A stretch of DNA of 64,000 nt from an uncultured Clostridia bacterium. Lineage in GTDB: Bacteria > Bacillota > Clostridia > Oscillospirales > Oscillospiraceae. The DNA lies in the NCBI GenBank assembly GCA_947572235.1, contig CANPBB010000003.1:1-64000 (forward strand), given 5' to 3'. The position numbers and the translations under genes are program-made. Shown piece by piece: positions 8,410 through 17,507 of this stretch (the stretch's first letter is position 1; each line of letters starts with the position of its first letter). The notes under the pieces are model-generated. The model saw nothing but the letters and a program-made list of their open reading frames with translations, did not search any database and was not told the origin of the DNA.

Positions 8410-9481
8410 CGGTCTCCTCCTCTCCGGTCAGGGGCAGTGTGATGGCAAACTCCGCCCCCTGCTCGGTGTTTTTCACAGCGATGACGCCGCCGTGGGCGGC
8501 AATAATGGTCCGGCACACGGACAGGCCGATCCCCATATTCCGCCGGGTGTCCGACCGGCGGTCCTGAAACTGGGCGTAGGTGTCCTGCAAAATATGGGGC
8601 AGCAGGTGCTGCGCCACGCCGCCGCCGTTGTCGGCGATGACCATCGTCACCGTCTCCCGCTCCTGCCGGAAGGAGATATGGATGGCGGTGGTGCTTTGCC
8701 CATGGATCACGGCGTTCTCCATCACATTCATCAGCACCTGTTCCATCAGCGTCACATCCATGGACACCAGGGCGATCTCCTCCGGCGCCCGGATGGACAC
8801 CTCCACCGCCGGGTGGCGGCGGCGGAACTTCTGCACAGCGCTGCCCGCCACCTCCTCCAGCACCTCCGGCTGACGGCTGAGCAGGGCGCCCCCATCCTCC
8901 ATCCGCGTGATGGAGAGCAGGTTCTCCACCATGTTGATCAGCCACTGTCCCTCCTCCTGCACGTGTGTAAGAAGCTCCCGGCAGTCGGCCCGTGGGAGCT
9001 TGTCCCCATTCTCCAAAATGGCGGAGACGGACCCCACGATGGAGGTAAGGGGGGTGCGGATATCGTGGGAGATGGCCCGCAGAAGATTGCCCCGCAGCTT
9101 CTCCTTCTCCGTCTCCGAGCGCAGCCGCTCATGGTCCTTGATCTGGGTTGTCAGGGCGCTGACCACAATGGACACAGCCAGCATAGCCAAAAAGGTCAGA
9201 GGATAGCCGGCCACTGAAAAATCCAGGGACCAGTAGGGGTAGGTAAAGATATAATTGGTGCAGACCACCCCCACAAAGGAGGCAAAGATCCCGTAGAGGT
9301 ATCCGGCGGTATAGCGGGCGATGCACACCACAGCCAGCACAAAAACCATAGAGGCGTACCCCCCGCTGGGGTCCAGCCGCAGAAGGACGGCGCAGAGCGC
9401 CACCGCCCCCAAAAGAATGGCAAGGGACACCCCGGTGTCCCGCCAAGAGACCCGAAACCACTCATGGAACGTCCTTTTCAT
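8402..9481 (-). CDS. Membrane histidine kinase, KdpD C-terminal-like
   Basis: The 359-residue kinase has about four membrane helices of DUF4118 type (residues 15-112), a dimerisation/phosphoacceptor helix with His139 in AISHDIRTPLTS, and a catalytic ATPase domain with the N box (NVMENAVIHG), G1 (ADNGGGV) and G2 (MGIGLSVC). Full-length KdpD carries about 350 additional N-terminal residues (KdpD sensor and Usp domains). These are absent, so the cue must be read by the membrane part or by a partner. The ATG at 9481 is chosen, although its AGGAGGT ribosome site is rather far upstream (about 13 nt). A TATACT box lies near 9535-9540 on the minus strand without a convincing -35. Confidence 0.85.
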   Translation of the reverse strand: MKRTFHEWFRVSWRDTGVSLAILLGAVALCAVLLRLDPSGGYASMVFVLAVVCIARYTAGYLYGIFASFVGVVCTNYIFTYPYWSLDFSVAGYPLTFLAMLAVSIVVSALTTQIKDHERLRSETEKEKLRGNLLRAISHDIRTPLTSIVGSVSAILENGDKLPRADCRELLTHVQEEGQWLINMVENLLSITRMEDGGALLSRQPEVLEEVAGSAVQKFRRRHPAVEVSIRAPEEIALVSMDVTLMEQVLMNVMENAVIHGQSTTAIHISFRQERETVTMVIADNGGGVAQHLLPHILQDTYAQFQDRRSDTRRNMGIGLSVCRTIIAAHGGVIAVKNTEQGAEFAITLPLTGEEETDV

Positions 9482-9790
9482 CGCGCGAAGATACACCTCC
9501 TGTCTGGGATTCCGCTTTAAATCCTGTCTCCATAGTATATCATAATCGGATGTTAAGAAGTTGTAAAGGGGGTCTTTCTTTGGGGACAAACCACCCGCCT
9601 CCCGCTCTCCCGACCCCGACAACAGCCCCATGCCCCCATTCGCGGGGCGAACCGGCCATAGGGCGCCGCCCTCCGTCTGCCGGTACACCCAGTAAAATCC
9701 CCCCATGGCCGTCCTCGCCTGACGCCACCCCCTGTTAAACCGCCCAAATGCCCCCCGCCATTCCCCCATCTGTTTCTACACAATCCCCTC

Positions 9791-9852
9791 TTGACTTTCT
9801 CATGCTATCGTTCTATCATAATAAAGCAGTAAAGACCGTTGGAACATCTAAC
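9791..9852 (+). promoter_or_regulatory. Histidine operon promoter and candidate HisR operator
   Basis: TTGACT (9791-9796), a 17-bp spacer and TATCAT (9814-9819) form a sigma-A promoter 47 bp before the first start codon. The imperfect dyad GTTGGA-ACA-TCTAAC (9838-9852) lies just after the expected transcript start, in a position suited to repression. No T-box or histidine leader peptide is seen in the short leader, which favours control by the TrpR-like protein encoded first in the operon. Confidence 0.6.
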
Positions 9853-9865
9853 AGGGAGAGTACCT

Positions 9866-10183
9866 ATGGATCTGTTTTCCCACAAGGGGACGGACCTTCT
9901 GGTCCGCGCTTTTTTATCGCTGGAGACGGAGGAGGAGTGCAAAGCCTTCCTTGAGGACCTGCTCACCACCCGGGAGGTGCTGGATCTGTCCCAGCGCCTG
10001 CTGGTGGCCCGCCTGCTGGACCGGCAGCTGGTCTACAGCGAGATCGCCAAGGAGACCGGCACCTCCAGCGCCACCATCAGCCGTGTAAACCGCTGCTACA
10101 CCTACGGCGCCGGCGGCTACACCACCATCCTGCCCCGCATAGCGGAGGCCGGTGACAGCGAAGCAAAGGAGCCTGCAACATGA
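9866..10183 (+). CDS. TrpR-like YerC/YecD-family regulator, probable histidine operon repressor
   Basis: The 105-residue protein matches the small TrpR/YerC family: an all-helical region with LTTREVLDLSQRLLVARLLDRQLVYSEIA followed by the helix-turn-helix core TGTSSATISRVNRCY. In Firmicutes such proteins often head histidine operons and have been proposed as histidine-responsive repressors (HisR). ATG at 9866 follows AGGGAGAG. The stop codon overlaps the hisZ start (ATGA), so it is the first gene of the his operon. The effector is inferred from context. Confidence 0.85.
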   Translation: MDLFSHKGTDLLVRAFLSLETEEECKAFLEDLLTTREVLDLSQRLLVARLLDRQLVYSEIAKETGTSSATISRVNRCYTYGAGGYTTILPRIAEAGDSEAKEPAT

Positions 10184-11271
10184 TCATCCCAGAGCGCAGC
10201 CTGAAAAACGGGGAGCGGGCGGTGTTCCGCCTGCGGGAGCTGTACGGGCAGTACGGCTACACCTACTACAAGATGAGCAAGTTCGAGGAGTACGACCTCT
10301 ACGTGCGCAGCAAGAGCTTCCTCCCCAGCGAGTACATCCCCACCTTTACCGACACCGACGGGAAACTGATGGCCCTGAAACCCGACGTAACCCTCTCCAT
10401 CGTCAAAAACGCCCAGGCCGGCGGCGGCGCCTTGGAGAAGGTCTACTACAACGAGAACGTCTACCGCGCGGACAGCGGCAGCCACGGCTACCGGGAGATC
10501 ATGCAGGCGGGGCTGGAGTGCATCGGGCAGATCGACCTGCACGCCATGGCCGAGGTGGCCCTGCTGGCCGTCAAGAGCTTAGAGGCCGTCGGCGGCGGGG
10601 ACTGCCTTCTGAACCTGAGCCACTTGGGGGTGGTCACGGGCCTCTTGGAGGCCGCCGGCGCGTCGGAGCCCGCCTGCGCCGCGCTGCTCACCGCCATCGG
10701 CGAAAAGAACGCCCCCGCCATTGCCGCCATCTGCGGACAGTGGGGCATTGAGGAGGAGTACCAGGAGCGGCTCTGCCGGATCGCCCTGCTCCGGGGCGGA
10801 CCGGAGGAGGTACTGCCCCCCCTCCGCGCCATCGCCGCCAACGAGACGATGGCCGCCGGCCTCCAGGAGCTCACGGATATCTGCGGCCTTTTAGGCCCCT
10901 TGGCCCGGCACGTGTGCATTGACCTATCCATGGTGGACGACGCCCGCTACTACAGCGGCCTGATCCTCCGGGGCTTCCTGCCGGGCCTGCCCCGGGCCGT
11001 CCTCTCCGGCGGGCGGTACGACAACCTCCTCCGGCAGATGGGCAAGGACGGCGGCGCCGTGGGCTTTGCCGTGTACCTCAACCTTTTGGAGCGGTACAGC
11101 GCAGAGGAGACAGGCTGCGACGTGGACGTGCTGCTCCTCCGCGGTCCCTCCGCCAGCCCCCGGCGGGCCATGGCGGAGGCGGAGGCCCTCCGCGCCCAAG
11201 GCCTCTCCGTCCGGGTGGAGCGCGCTGTGCCAAAGGGGCTGAAGGCCCGCGAGATCAGGGAGGTGGTGTAA
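10180..11271 (+). CDS. hisZ: ATP phosphoribosyltransferase regulatory subunit HisZ
   Basis: The 363-residue protein resembles the catalytic core of histidyl-tRNA synthetase but lacks the anticodon-binding domain. It carries class II motif-like segments (TFTDTDGKLMALKPDVTLSI, VYYNENVYRA, and the late SGGRYDNLL). HisZ forms an octameric complex with the short HisG and confers histidine feedback inhibition. The C-terminal part (about 305-363) has a partly retained anticodon-domain-like strand pattern (VDVLLLRGPSASPRRAMAEAEALR). It overlaps the regulator gene by 4 bp and is followed directly by hisG. Confidence 0.93.
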   Translation: MIIPERSLKNGERAVFRLRELYGQYGYTYYKMSKFEEYDLYVRSKSFLPSEYIPTFTDTDGKLMALKPDVTLSIVKNAQAGGGALEKVYYNENVYRADSGSHGYREIMQAGLECIGQIDLHAMAEVALLAVKSLEAVGGGDCLLNLSHLGVVTGLLEAAGASEPACAALLTAIGEKNAPAIAAICGQWGIEEEYQERLCRIALLRGGPEEVLPPLRAIAANETMAAGLQELTDICGLLGPLARHVCIDLSMVDDARYYSGLILRGFLPGLPRAVLSGGRYDNLLRQMGKDGGAVGFAVYLNLLERYSAEETGCDVDVLLLRGPSASPRRAMAEAEALRAQGLSVRVERAVPKGLKAREIREVV

Positions 11272-11272
11272 G

Positions 11273-11923
11273 ATGCAGCTGCTGAATGTGGCCCTGCCCA
11301 AGGGCCGTCTGGGGGAGAAGGTCTACCGCCTCCTCGCCCAAGCGGGCTGCCCCTGCCCCTCCCTCTTGGAGGAGAGCCGCCGCCTGATCTTCGAGAATGC
11401 CGAGAAGGGCGTGCGCTACTTCTGGGTAAAGCCCTCGGACGTGGCCATCTACGTGGAGCGGGGGGCGGCGGACATCGGCGTAGCCGGGAAGGACATCCTT
11501 CAGGAGTACCGCCCGGACGTCTACGAGCTCTCCGACTTGGGACTGGGGCGCTGCCGGATGTGCGTAGCGGCCCCCCGGACCTTCCGGGACAGCATGGACC
11601 GCACCCTCCGCGTGGCGACCAAGTTCCCCCGGATCGCCCGGTCCTACTACAGCGCCCTCAACCGGGACATTGACATTATCGAGCTCCACGGCTCCATCGA
11701 GGTGGCCCCCATCTTGGGCCTCAGCGACGTGATCGTGGACATCGTGGAGACCGGCGCCACCCTGCTGGAGAACGGCCTGGAACTCAGGGAGACCATCCTC
11801 CCCATCAGCGCCCGCCTGATCGCCAACAAGGCCGGCTACCAGTTCAAATACGACCAGATCACCCAGCTCTGCCGCCGTGTAGACGACCTCCGGCAGGCGG
11901 AGAGAAATGAGGCACAGCCATGA
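11273..11923 (+). CDS. hisG: ATP phosphoribosyltransferase catalytic subunit, short form
   Basis: The 216-residue enzyme condenses ATP and PRPP, the first step of histidine synthesis. It is the short form that lacks the C-terminal regulatory domain, which agrees with the hisZ gene directly upstream. Recognisable stretches are ALPKGRLGEK at the start, DIGVAGKDIL, and the PRPP-binding loop DVIVDIVETGATLLENGL near residues 145-162. The start is 1 nt past the hisZ stop and its end overlaps the hisD start by 4 bp. Confidence 0.97.
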   Translation: MQLLNVALPKGRLGEKVYRLLAQAGCPCPSLLEESRRLIFENAEKGVRYFWVKPSDVAIYVERGAADIGVAGKDILQEYRPDVYELSDLGLGRCRMCVAAPRTFRDSMDRTLRVATKFPRIARSYYSALNRDIDIIELHGSIEVAPILGLSDVIVDIVETGATLLENGLELRETILPISARLIANKAGYQFKYDQITQLCRRVDDLRQAERNEAQP

Positions 11924-13197
11924 TTCCCATCTACTCCATCGACCAGCTCCCCCTCTCCCGGATCCTCCGGCGGGAGGCGGCGGAGGGCCCGGACGTGGGC
12001 GCCGCCGTCTCCGCCATCCTCCGCGCCGTGCGGCAGGAGGGGGACGCCGCCCTGCGCCGGTACGCCAAGGAGTTTGACCAAGCGGAGCTGACGGACCTCG
12101 AGGTCCCCGCCGGCCGCCTCCAGGCCGCGGCGGCGGACCTGCCGGCGGACCTCCGGGCCATCTTGGAGGAGGCCGCGGACCGCATCCGGGACTTCCACCG
12201 CCGGCAGCTCCGGGAGGGCTTTATTGTCACCGGGCGCCCCGGCGTGATCCTGGGCCAGAAGGTGACGCCCTTGGACCGGGTGGGGCTCTACATCCCCGGC
12301 GGCACCGCCGCCTACCCCTCCAGCGTGCTGATGAACGCCATCCCCGCCAAGCTGGCCGGCTGCGGCGAGGTGGTGATGGTCTCGCCCCCTGCCTGCGGCG
12401 GGGACATCCACCCGGTGATCTTGGCCGCCGCGGCCATTGCCGGGGTGGACCGGGTCTTTCGCGTGGGCGGCGCGCAGGCGGTGGCCGCCTTGGCCTACGG
12501 CACGGAGACCGTGCCCAAGGTGGACAAGATCGTGGGCCCAGGCAACGCCTACGTGGCGGAGGCCAAGCGGCAGGTATTCGGCCTGGTGGACATCGACATG
12601 ATCGCCGGCCCCAGTGAGATCTTGGTCATTGCCGACGGCGGCAGCGACGCCGGGCAGGTGGCCGCGGACCTCCTCAGCCAGGCGGAGCACGACAAGTTGC
12701 CCACCGCCGTCCTCGCCCCCGACCGCCCCGCCTTGGCCCGGTCGGTCCCGGTGGCGCTGGCGCGCCAGCTCCCCCTGCTGCCCCGACAGGAGATCGCCCA
12801 GGCCTCCCTCCGCCAAAACGGGAAGATCATCTTAGTCCACTCCATAGAGGAGGCGGTGGAGATATCCAACGCCATCGCCCCGGAGCACCTGGAGCTCTGT
12901 GTGGACAGCCCCTTCGATTACCTGAGCCAGGTCCGCCATGCCGGCTCCGTCTTCCTGGGCCGGTACTGCCCGGAGGCGGTAGGCGACTATTTCGCCGGCC
13001 CCAACCACACCCTGCCCACTGGCGGCGCCGCCCGCTTCATGAGCCCCCTCGGCGTGGACGACTTTGTAAAGCGCTCCCAGTTCACCTGCTACACCGCCGA
13101 CGCCCTCCGCGCCGACACCGCCAAAATCGCCGCCTTCGCCCGCCAGGAGGGCTTGGAAGCCCACGCCCGCAGCGCCGAACTCCGCTTCTTTTCTTAA
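11920..13197 (+). CDS. hisD: Histidinol dehydrogenase
   Basis: The 425-residue zinc enzyme oxidises histidinol to histidine in two NAD-dependent steps. Conserved signatures include [42 protein letters not shown], the catalytic Glu-His in IAPEHLEL, and [14 protein letters not shown] near the C-terminus. Length is usual for the family. It starts within the hisG end (ATGA). It is followed by a 281-bp repeat-rich gap before hisC, the largest interruption in the operon. Confidence 0.97.
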   Translation: MIPIYSIDQLPLSRILRREAAEGPDVGAAVSAILRAVRQEGDAALRRYAKEFDQAELTDLEVPAGRLQAAAADLPADLRAILEEAADRIRDFHRRQLREGFIVTGRPGVILGQKVTPLDRVGLYIPGGTAAYPSSVLMNAIPAKLAGCGEVVMVSPPACGGDIHPVILAAAAIAGVDRVFRVGGAQAVAALAYGTETVPKVDKIVGPGNAYVAEAKRQVFGLVDIDMIAGPSEILVIADGGSDAGQVAADLLSQAEHDKLPTAVLAPDRPALARSVPVALARQLPLLPRQEIAQASLRQNGKIILVHSIEEAVEISNAIAPEHLELCVDSPFDYLSQVRHAGSVFLGRYCPEAVGDYFAGPNHTLPTGGAARFMSPLGVDDFVKRSQFTCYTADALRADTAKIAAFARQEGLEAHARSAELRFFS

Positions 13198-13478
13198 AGA
13201 GCAGGGCGCACCGTCCACCACCTTCCCGGCGCTCCGCGCCATAGCCTCCCTTGCCAAAGGGAGGGGGACCGCCGCAAGGCGGTGGAGGGATTCCCCCGTA
13301 GGGTCCGGCGCCCCCCCATCAAACGAAATCACCCCCGCCCCCCTTGTAGGGGCGCACATTGTGCGCCCGCCCTATCGACACCCCCTGCACCACCCCCGTC
13401 CGCCCCCTGTAGGGGCCGGTGTCCCCACCGGCCCATCCCCCACCCCCCATCAGCCAATTACAGAGAGGAGGCGCCCCC
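13198..13478. repeat. Palindrome cluster inside the his operon
   Basis: The gap between hisD and hisC has no gene. It contains a GTAGGGGCGCACA-type palindrome (13346-13370), a GTAGGGGCCGGTG / CACCGGCCC palindrome (13409-13434), and a CTCCCTTTGGCAAGGGAG-like hairpin read on the minus strand near 13247-13268. The same palindromes recur at about 3286, 27036 and 57351-57493. Insertion here would place RNA hairpins between two coupled biosynthetic genes and may lower expression of the distal half. Confidence 0.7.
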
Positions 13479-14543
13479 ATGAGCCGCTTCATGAGCCGCC
13501 GTTTCGACGATTTAGAGGCCTACGTCCCCGGCGAACAGCCCCGGGACATGCAGTATGTGAAGCTCAACACCAACGAATCCCCCTTCCCCCCCTCCCCGGC
13601 GGTATTCGCCGCGGTAAACGAGGAGGAGGTCTCCCGCCTGAACCTGTACCCGGACCCGGAGGGCCTGCTGCTCCGCCAGAAGCTCTCGAAGCTCTACGGC
13701 GTGGGCGTGGAAAATATCTTCCTCGCCAACGGCTCCGACGAGCTCCTGAACTTTTTCTTCATGGCTTTCTGCGACGCCCACCGTCCCGTGGCCTTCCCCG
13801 ACATCAGCTACGGCTTCTACCCGGTGTACGCCGGCCTCTACAACCTGCCCTACACCCAGATCCCCCTCCGGGAGGGCTTCCGCCTAAGCTATCAGGACTA
13901 CTGCCACATAGACAGCAGCGTCGTCATCGCCAACCCCAACGCCCCCACCGGCCGGGCCATCCCCCCGGAGGAGATCGAGGAGATCGTCCGCACCAACCCC
14001 CGCCATGTGGTGCTCATCGACGAGGCGTACATCGACTTCGGCGGCGAGAGCTGCCTGCCCCTCATCCATCGCTACAGCAACCTCATCGTCTGCCAGACCT
14101 TCTCCAAGTTCCGCTCCCTGGCCGGAGGCCGTTTAGGCTACGCCATGGGCCACCCGGAGCTGATCGCGGATCTGAACAAGATCAAATACTCCACCAACTC
14201 CTACAACATCAACCGCCTGACCCTGACCGCCGCCGCCGCCGCCATCGACAGCAACGACTACTACGTCCAAAACAGCCGCATCATCCAGGAAAACCGGGCC
14301 TACACCGTGGCGGCGCTGGAGCGCTTGGGCTTTGAGACCGTCCCCAGCCTGGCCAACTTCATCTTCACCCGCTGCCCGGCCATCCCCGGCGGGACGCTCT
14401 ATGAGAAGCTGCGGGCCAAGGGGGTGCTGGTGCGCCACTGGACCAAGCCGGCCATTGCCGACTACCTGCGCATCACCATCGGCTCCCGGGAGCAGATGGA
14501 CGTGCTCATCCAGCGGACCGCCGAAATTTTGAGAGGGGAGTGA
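13479..14543 (+). CDS. hisC: Histidinol-phosphate aminotransferase
   Basis: The 354-residue fold-type I PLP enzyme transfers an amino group from glutamate to imidazole acetol phosphate. The cofactor lysine lies in QTFSKFRSLAGGRLGYA, with the substrate/cofactor motifs NPNAPTGRAI and VLIDEAYIDFGG upstream. ATG at 13479 follows AGAGGAGG; an earlier in-frame start would add repeat-derived residues. Its stop codon region overlaps the hisB ribosome site. The enzyme might also act on aromatic amino acids, but the his context makes the assignment firm. Confidence 0.95.
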   Translation: MSRFMSRRFDDLEAYVPGEQPRDMQYVKLNTNESPFPPSPAVFAAVNEEEVSRLNLYPDPEGLLLRQKLSKLYGVGVENIFLANGSDELLNFFFMAFCDAHRPVAFPDISYGFYPVYAGLYNLPYTQIPLREGFRLSYQDYCHIDSSVVIANPNAPTGRAIPPEEIEEIVRTNPRHVVLIDEAYIDFGGESCLPLIHRYSNLIVCQTFSKFRSLAGGRLGYAMGHPELIADLNKIKYSTNSYNINRLTLTAAAAAIDSNDYYVQNSRIIQENRAYTVAALERLGFETVPSLANFIFTRCPAIPGGTLYEKLRAKGVLVRHWTKPAIADYLRITIGSREQMDVLIQRTAEILRGE

Positions 14544-14548
14544 CGCCT

Positions 14549-15136
14549 ATGCGCACCGCCAGAATCCGCCGCCAGACCGCCGAGACAGACATCACCCTGT
14601 CTCTGACCGTCGAGGGCACAGGCAAAAGCGACATCGCCACCGGCTGCGGCTTTTTAGACCACATGCTGACCCTCTTCGCCCGCCACGGCCGCTTCGACCT
14701 CGCCGTGACGTGCCAAGGGGACACCTATATCGACGACCACCACACCGTGGAGGATATCGCCATCTGCCTGGGCGACGCCTTTGCGGAGGCCTTGGGGGAC
14801 AAGCGGGGCATCACCCGCTACGCCTCCACCCTCCTCCCCATGGACGAGGCCCTGATCCTCACCGCCGTGGACATCTCCGGCCGGGGGATGCTCTGCTGCG
14901 AGTTGGACATCCCCACTGAGAAGGTGGGCGCCTTCGACACCCAGCTCACCGAGGAGTTCCTGCTGGCCCTGACCCGTCGGGCGGATATCACCCTCCACGT
15001 GCGCCAGCTCGCCGGCCGAAACAGCCACCACATCATCGAGGGGCTCTTCAAGAGCTTGACCCGGACCCTCTCCGCCGCCGCCGCCATCGACAGCCGCGCC
15101 GCCGGGGAGATCCCCTCCACCAAGGGGGTGCTGTGA
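14549..15136 (+). CDS. hisB: Imidazoleglycerol-phosphate dehydratase
   Basis: The 195-residue manganese enzyme removes water from imidazole glycerol phosphate. The metal-binding histidine clusters are visible as FLDHMLTLFARH, DDHHTVED and RNSHHIIEG. It is the stand-alone dehydratase without the histidinol phosphatase domain of the E. coli bifunctional HisB, so a separate phosphatase is needed, supplied by the PHP protein at 18537. ATG at 14549 with GAGGGGAG upstream is preferred over a GTG at 14540 that overlaps the hisC stop. Confidence 0.96.
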   Translation: MRTARIRRQTAETDITLSLTVEGTGKSDIATGCGFLDHMLTLFARHGRFDLAVTCQGDTYIDDHHTVEDIAICLGDAFAEALGDKRGITRYASTLLPMDEALILTAVDISGRGMLCCELDIPTEKVGAFDTQLTEEFLLALTRRADITLHVRQLAGRNSHHIIEGLFKSLTRTLSAAAAIDSRAAGEIPSTKGVL

Positions 15137-15753
15137 TGGTAGCAATCGTGGACTACGGCGTGGGAAACCTGTTCTCTCTGCGCAGTTCCCTTGCCGCCAT
15201 CGGCGAGGAGGCCGTTGTCACCGGCGACGCCGCCCGCCTCCGCGCCGCTGACCGCCTGATCCTCCCCGGCGTGGGGGCCTTCGGCGACGCCGCCGCCCGC
15301 CTCCGCCAAAGCGGCTTGGACCAGGCCCTGCTGGAGGAGGCCCGGTCCGGCAAGCCCCTGTTAGGCATCTGCCTTGGCATGCAGCTCCTCCTCCAGCGGA
15401 GCTTCGAGTACGGCACACACCAGGGCTTGGGCCTTATAGCTGGCAGCGTCGTCCCCATCGCCCCGGCCATCCCCCCAGACTATAAGGTGCCCCATATCGG
15501 CTGGAACGCCTTGGACTTCCCGTCCCGCCGCTCCCTCCACCCCCTGTTCCGCGGCCTCCGCCCCGGCGGCTGCGTCTACTTTGTCCACTCCTACTACGCC
15601 GCCGGCTGCGAGTCCAACACCATCGCCACCACCGAATACGGCGCCGATCTCACCGCCGCCATCGCCTTGGAAAACGTCTGCGGCGTCCAATTCCACCCGG
15701 AGAAAAGCGGCGGCTTGGGCCTCACGATCCTAAAAAATTTCTGCAAATTATAA
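15136..15753 (+). CDS. hisH: Imidazole glycerol phosphate synthase, glutaminase subunit
   Basis: The 205-residue class I glutamine amidotransferase releases ammonia that is channelled to HisF. The nucleophile Cys is in GICLGMQLL and the catalytic His-Glu is in GVQFHPEKSG, with the oxyanion-strand motif LPGVGAFGD. The ATG at 15136 overlaps the hisB stop; a GTG one codon upstream is possible. HisH and HisF work as a heterodimer, and both are in this operon, separated by hisA. Confidence 0.95.
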   Translation: MVAIVDYGVGNLFSLRSSLAAIGEEAVVTGDAARLRAADRLILPGVGAFGDAAARLRQSGLDQALLEEARSGKPLLGICLGMQLLLQRSFEYGTHQGLGLIAGSVVPIAPAIPPDYKVPHIGWNALDFPSRRSLHPLFRGLRPGGCVYFVHSYYAAGCESNTIATTEYGADLTAAIALENVCGVQFHPEKSGGLGLTILKNFCKL

Positions 15754-15826
15754 AATCGACCGGCAGAATCGACCGGCAGAGCCGGACACATTCACTCCAC
15801 ACTCAACACTCAAAAAAGGTATTCTT

Positions 15827-16546
15827 ATGCTGATATTTCCCGCAATCGACCTTAAAAACGGCCAGGTGGTCCGCCTCCGCCAGGGCGACTTCGCCACCGT
15901 CCACCAGGTGGCAGAGGACCCCCTCGCCGTCGCCCGGTCCTTCGCCGCCGCCGGCGCCAGGCACGTCCATGTGGTGGACTTGGACGGCGCCAAGGATGGC
16001 CGGCGCCAGAACAGTGCCATCGTCCGTGCGGTGGCCCAAACCGGCCTCCGGATCGAGCTGGGCGGCGGCCTGCGCACCCTCTTGGACATCAAGGAGGTGT
16101 TCGCCCTGGGCGTCCATCGGGCCGTCATCGGCTCCGCCGCCGTCAGTCAGCCGGAGCTGGTCCGGGAGGCCGTCCGCACCTTCGGCGGCGACCGGATCGC
16201 CGTGGGCATCGACGTCAAGGACGGCCGTGTCCGCACCGCTGGCTGGGTGGAGGACTCGGGCCTCCCCTTCATCGACTTCGCCCGCCGGATGGAGGACTTG
16301 GGCGCGGAGCACCTGATCTTCACCGACATTGACACCGACGGGACCCTCACCGGCCCCGCCTACCGGCACCTCGCGGCCCTCCAGCAGGCGGTATCCTGCC
16401 GCCTCACCGCCTCCGGCGGCATCTCCTGCAGCGAGGAGATCCGCCGCCTCCGGGACATGGGCCTCCACGCCGCCATCATCGGCAAGGCGTACTATACCGG
16501 GGCCATAGATCTGGCCCAAGCAGTAAAGGACGGTGGTCCCCAGTGA
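15827..16546 (+). CDS. hisA: ProFAR isomerase HisA
   Basis: The 239-residue beta/alpha-barrel enzyme catalyses the Amadori rearrangement of ProFAR to PRFAR. The first strand FPAIDLKNGQVVRLRQGD contains the catalytic aspartate, and the two half-barrel phosphate-binding sites are visible (ELGGGLRTL and TASGGISC). A 73-bp gap separates it from hisH and contains a short direct repeat with AATCGACCGGCAG. Its end overlaps hisF by 4 bp. Confidence 0.96.
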   Translation: MLIFPAIDLKNGQVVRLRQGDFATVHQVAEDPLAVARSFAAAGARHVHVVDLDGAKDGRRQNSAIVRAVAQTGLRIELGGGLRTLLDIKEVFALGVHRAVIGSAAVSQPELVREAVRTFGGDRIAVGIDVKDGRVRTAGWVEDSGLPFIDFARRMEDLGAEHLIFTDIDTDGTLTGPAYRHLAALQQAVSCRLTASGGISCSEEIRRLRDMGLHAAIIGKAYYTGAIDLAQAVKDGGPQ

Positions 16547-17301
16547 TCACAAAACGTATCATCCCCTGCCTGGACGTCAAGGACGGCCGGGTGGTGAAGG
16601 GTGTCAACTTCCTCGGCCTCACCGACGTCAGCTCCCCGGTAAAGCTGGCGGAGTTCTACAGCCGCTCCGGCGCCGACGAGCTGGTGTTCTACGACATCAC
16701 CGCCTCCGCCGAGGGCCGCGCCCTTTTCACCGGCATCCTCACAGAGGTGGCCTCCACCATCTTCATCCCCCTCACCGTGGGGGGCGGCATCAACACCTTG
16801 GAGGACTTCGGCCGGGTCTTGGGCTGCGGCGCGGACAAGGTCAGCGTCAACTCCGGTGCCCTCCGGGACCCCTCCCTCATCACCGCCGCCGCCAAGCGGT
16901 ACGGCAGCCAGTGCGTGGTCCTCAGCGTAGACGCCAAGCGCCTCGCCGGCCAGTTCCGCGTCTTCGCCAAGGGAGGCCGGGAGGACACGGGCTTGGACGC
17001 CATCGACTGGGTCCGCCGGGGCGTATCCGCCGGCGCGGGAGAGATCGTCCTCAACAGTATTGACGCTGACGGCGTCAAGGGCGGCTTCGACTTAGAGCTC
17101 CTCGCCGCCGTCTGTGACGCGGTAAACGTGCCGGTCATCGCCTCCGGCGGCGCCGGCTGCCCGGAGGACTTCGTCCGGCTCTTCCAGACCCTCCCCAAAG
17201 TAGACGCGGGCCTCGCCGCCTCCATCTTCCACTTCGGCGAAGTCCCCATCCCCGACCTGAAGCGCACTTTGCGAGCCGAGGGCATCAATGTGCGGCTGTG
17301 A
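16543..17301 (+). CDS. hisF: Imidazole glycerol phosphate synthase, cyclase subunit
   Basis: The 252-residue beta/alpha-barrel uses ammonia from HisH to convert PRFAR into imidazole glycerol phosphate and AICAR. The catalytic aspartate is in IIPCLDVKDGRVVKG and a second one in VLSVDAKRL. Phosphate-binding GGGINTLEDF and ASGGAGCPEDF are present. The start is GTG at 16543, overlapping the hisA stop. The duplicate-barrel relation to HisA is evident from the shared opening pattern. Confidence 0.96.
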   Translation: MITKRIIPCLDVKDGRVVKGVNFLGLTDVSSPVKLAEFYSRSGADELVFYDITASAEGRALFTGILTEVASTIFIPLTVGGGINTLEDFGRVLGCGADKVSVNSGALRDPSLITAAAKRYGSQCVVLSVDAKRLAGQFRVFAKGGREDTGLDAIDWVRRGVSAGAGEIVLNSIDADGVKGGFDLELLAAVCDAVNVPVIASGGAGCPEDFVRLFQTLPKVDAGLAASIFHFGEVPIPDLKRTLRAEGINVRL

Positions 17302-17507
17302 AAACAGAGCGGGAGCGAAGCGTTGGGAGGACGGGAGCAAATATGTCCGGCTTGCGCTGGAGGCTTTGAATCTGGCCGCCTGCGGCGGCCTCCAAAATCT
17401 CCCCTCTCCGCTTCTCGCTCTCCGCATCTAAGAAGTCCAAAATCCGTCCGGCTCTGCTGGACACCTCAACTCCTAACTCCTACCGCAACCAAAGGAGGTT
17501 GTCAGAG
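17302..17507. other. Spacer between hisF and hisIE
   Basis: About 200 bp with no credible ORF. It holds a GCCGCCTGCGGCGGC palindrome near 17374-17390 and unstructured sequence otherwise. No promoter of good quality is seen, and I regard hisIE as part of the same transcript. Confidence 0.5.

Noticed and set aside
15803..16519. Long minus-strand ORF across hisA, and similar long minus-strand ORFs over hisD, hisH and hisB
   Set aside because: Codon bias of the GC-rich plus-strand genes leaves the antisense frames open. Their products have no domains and the plus-strand genes are certain.
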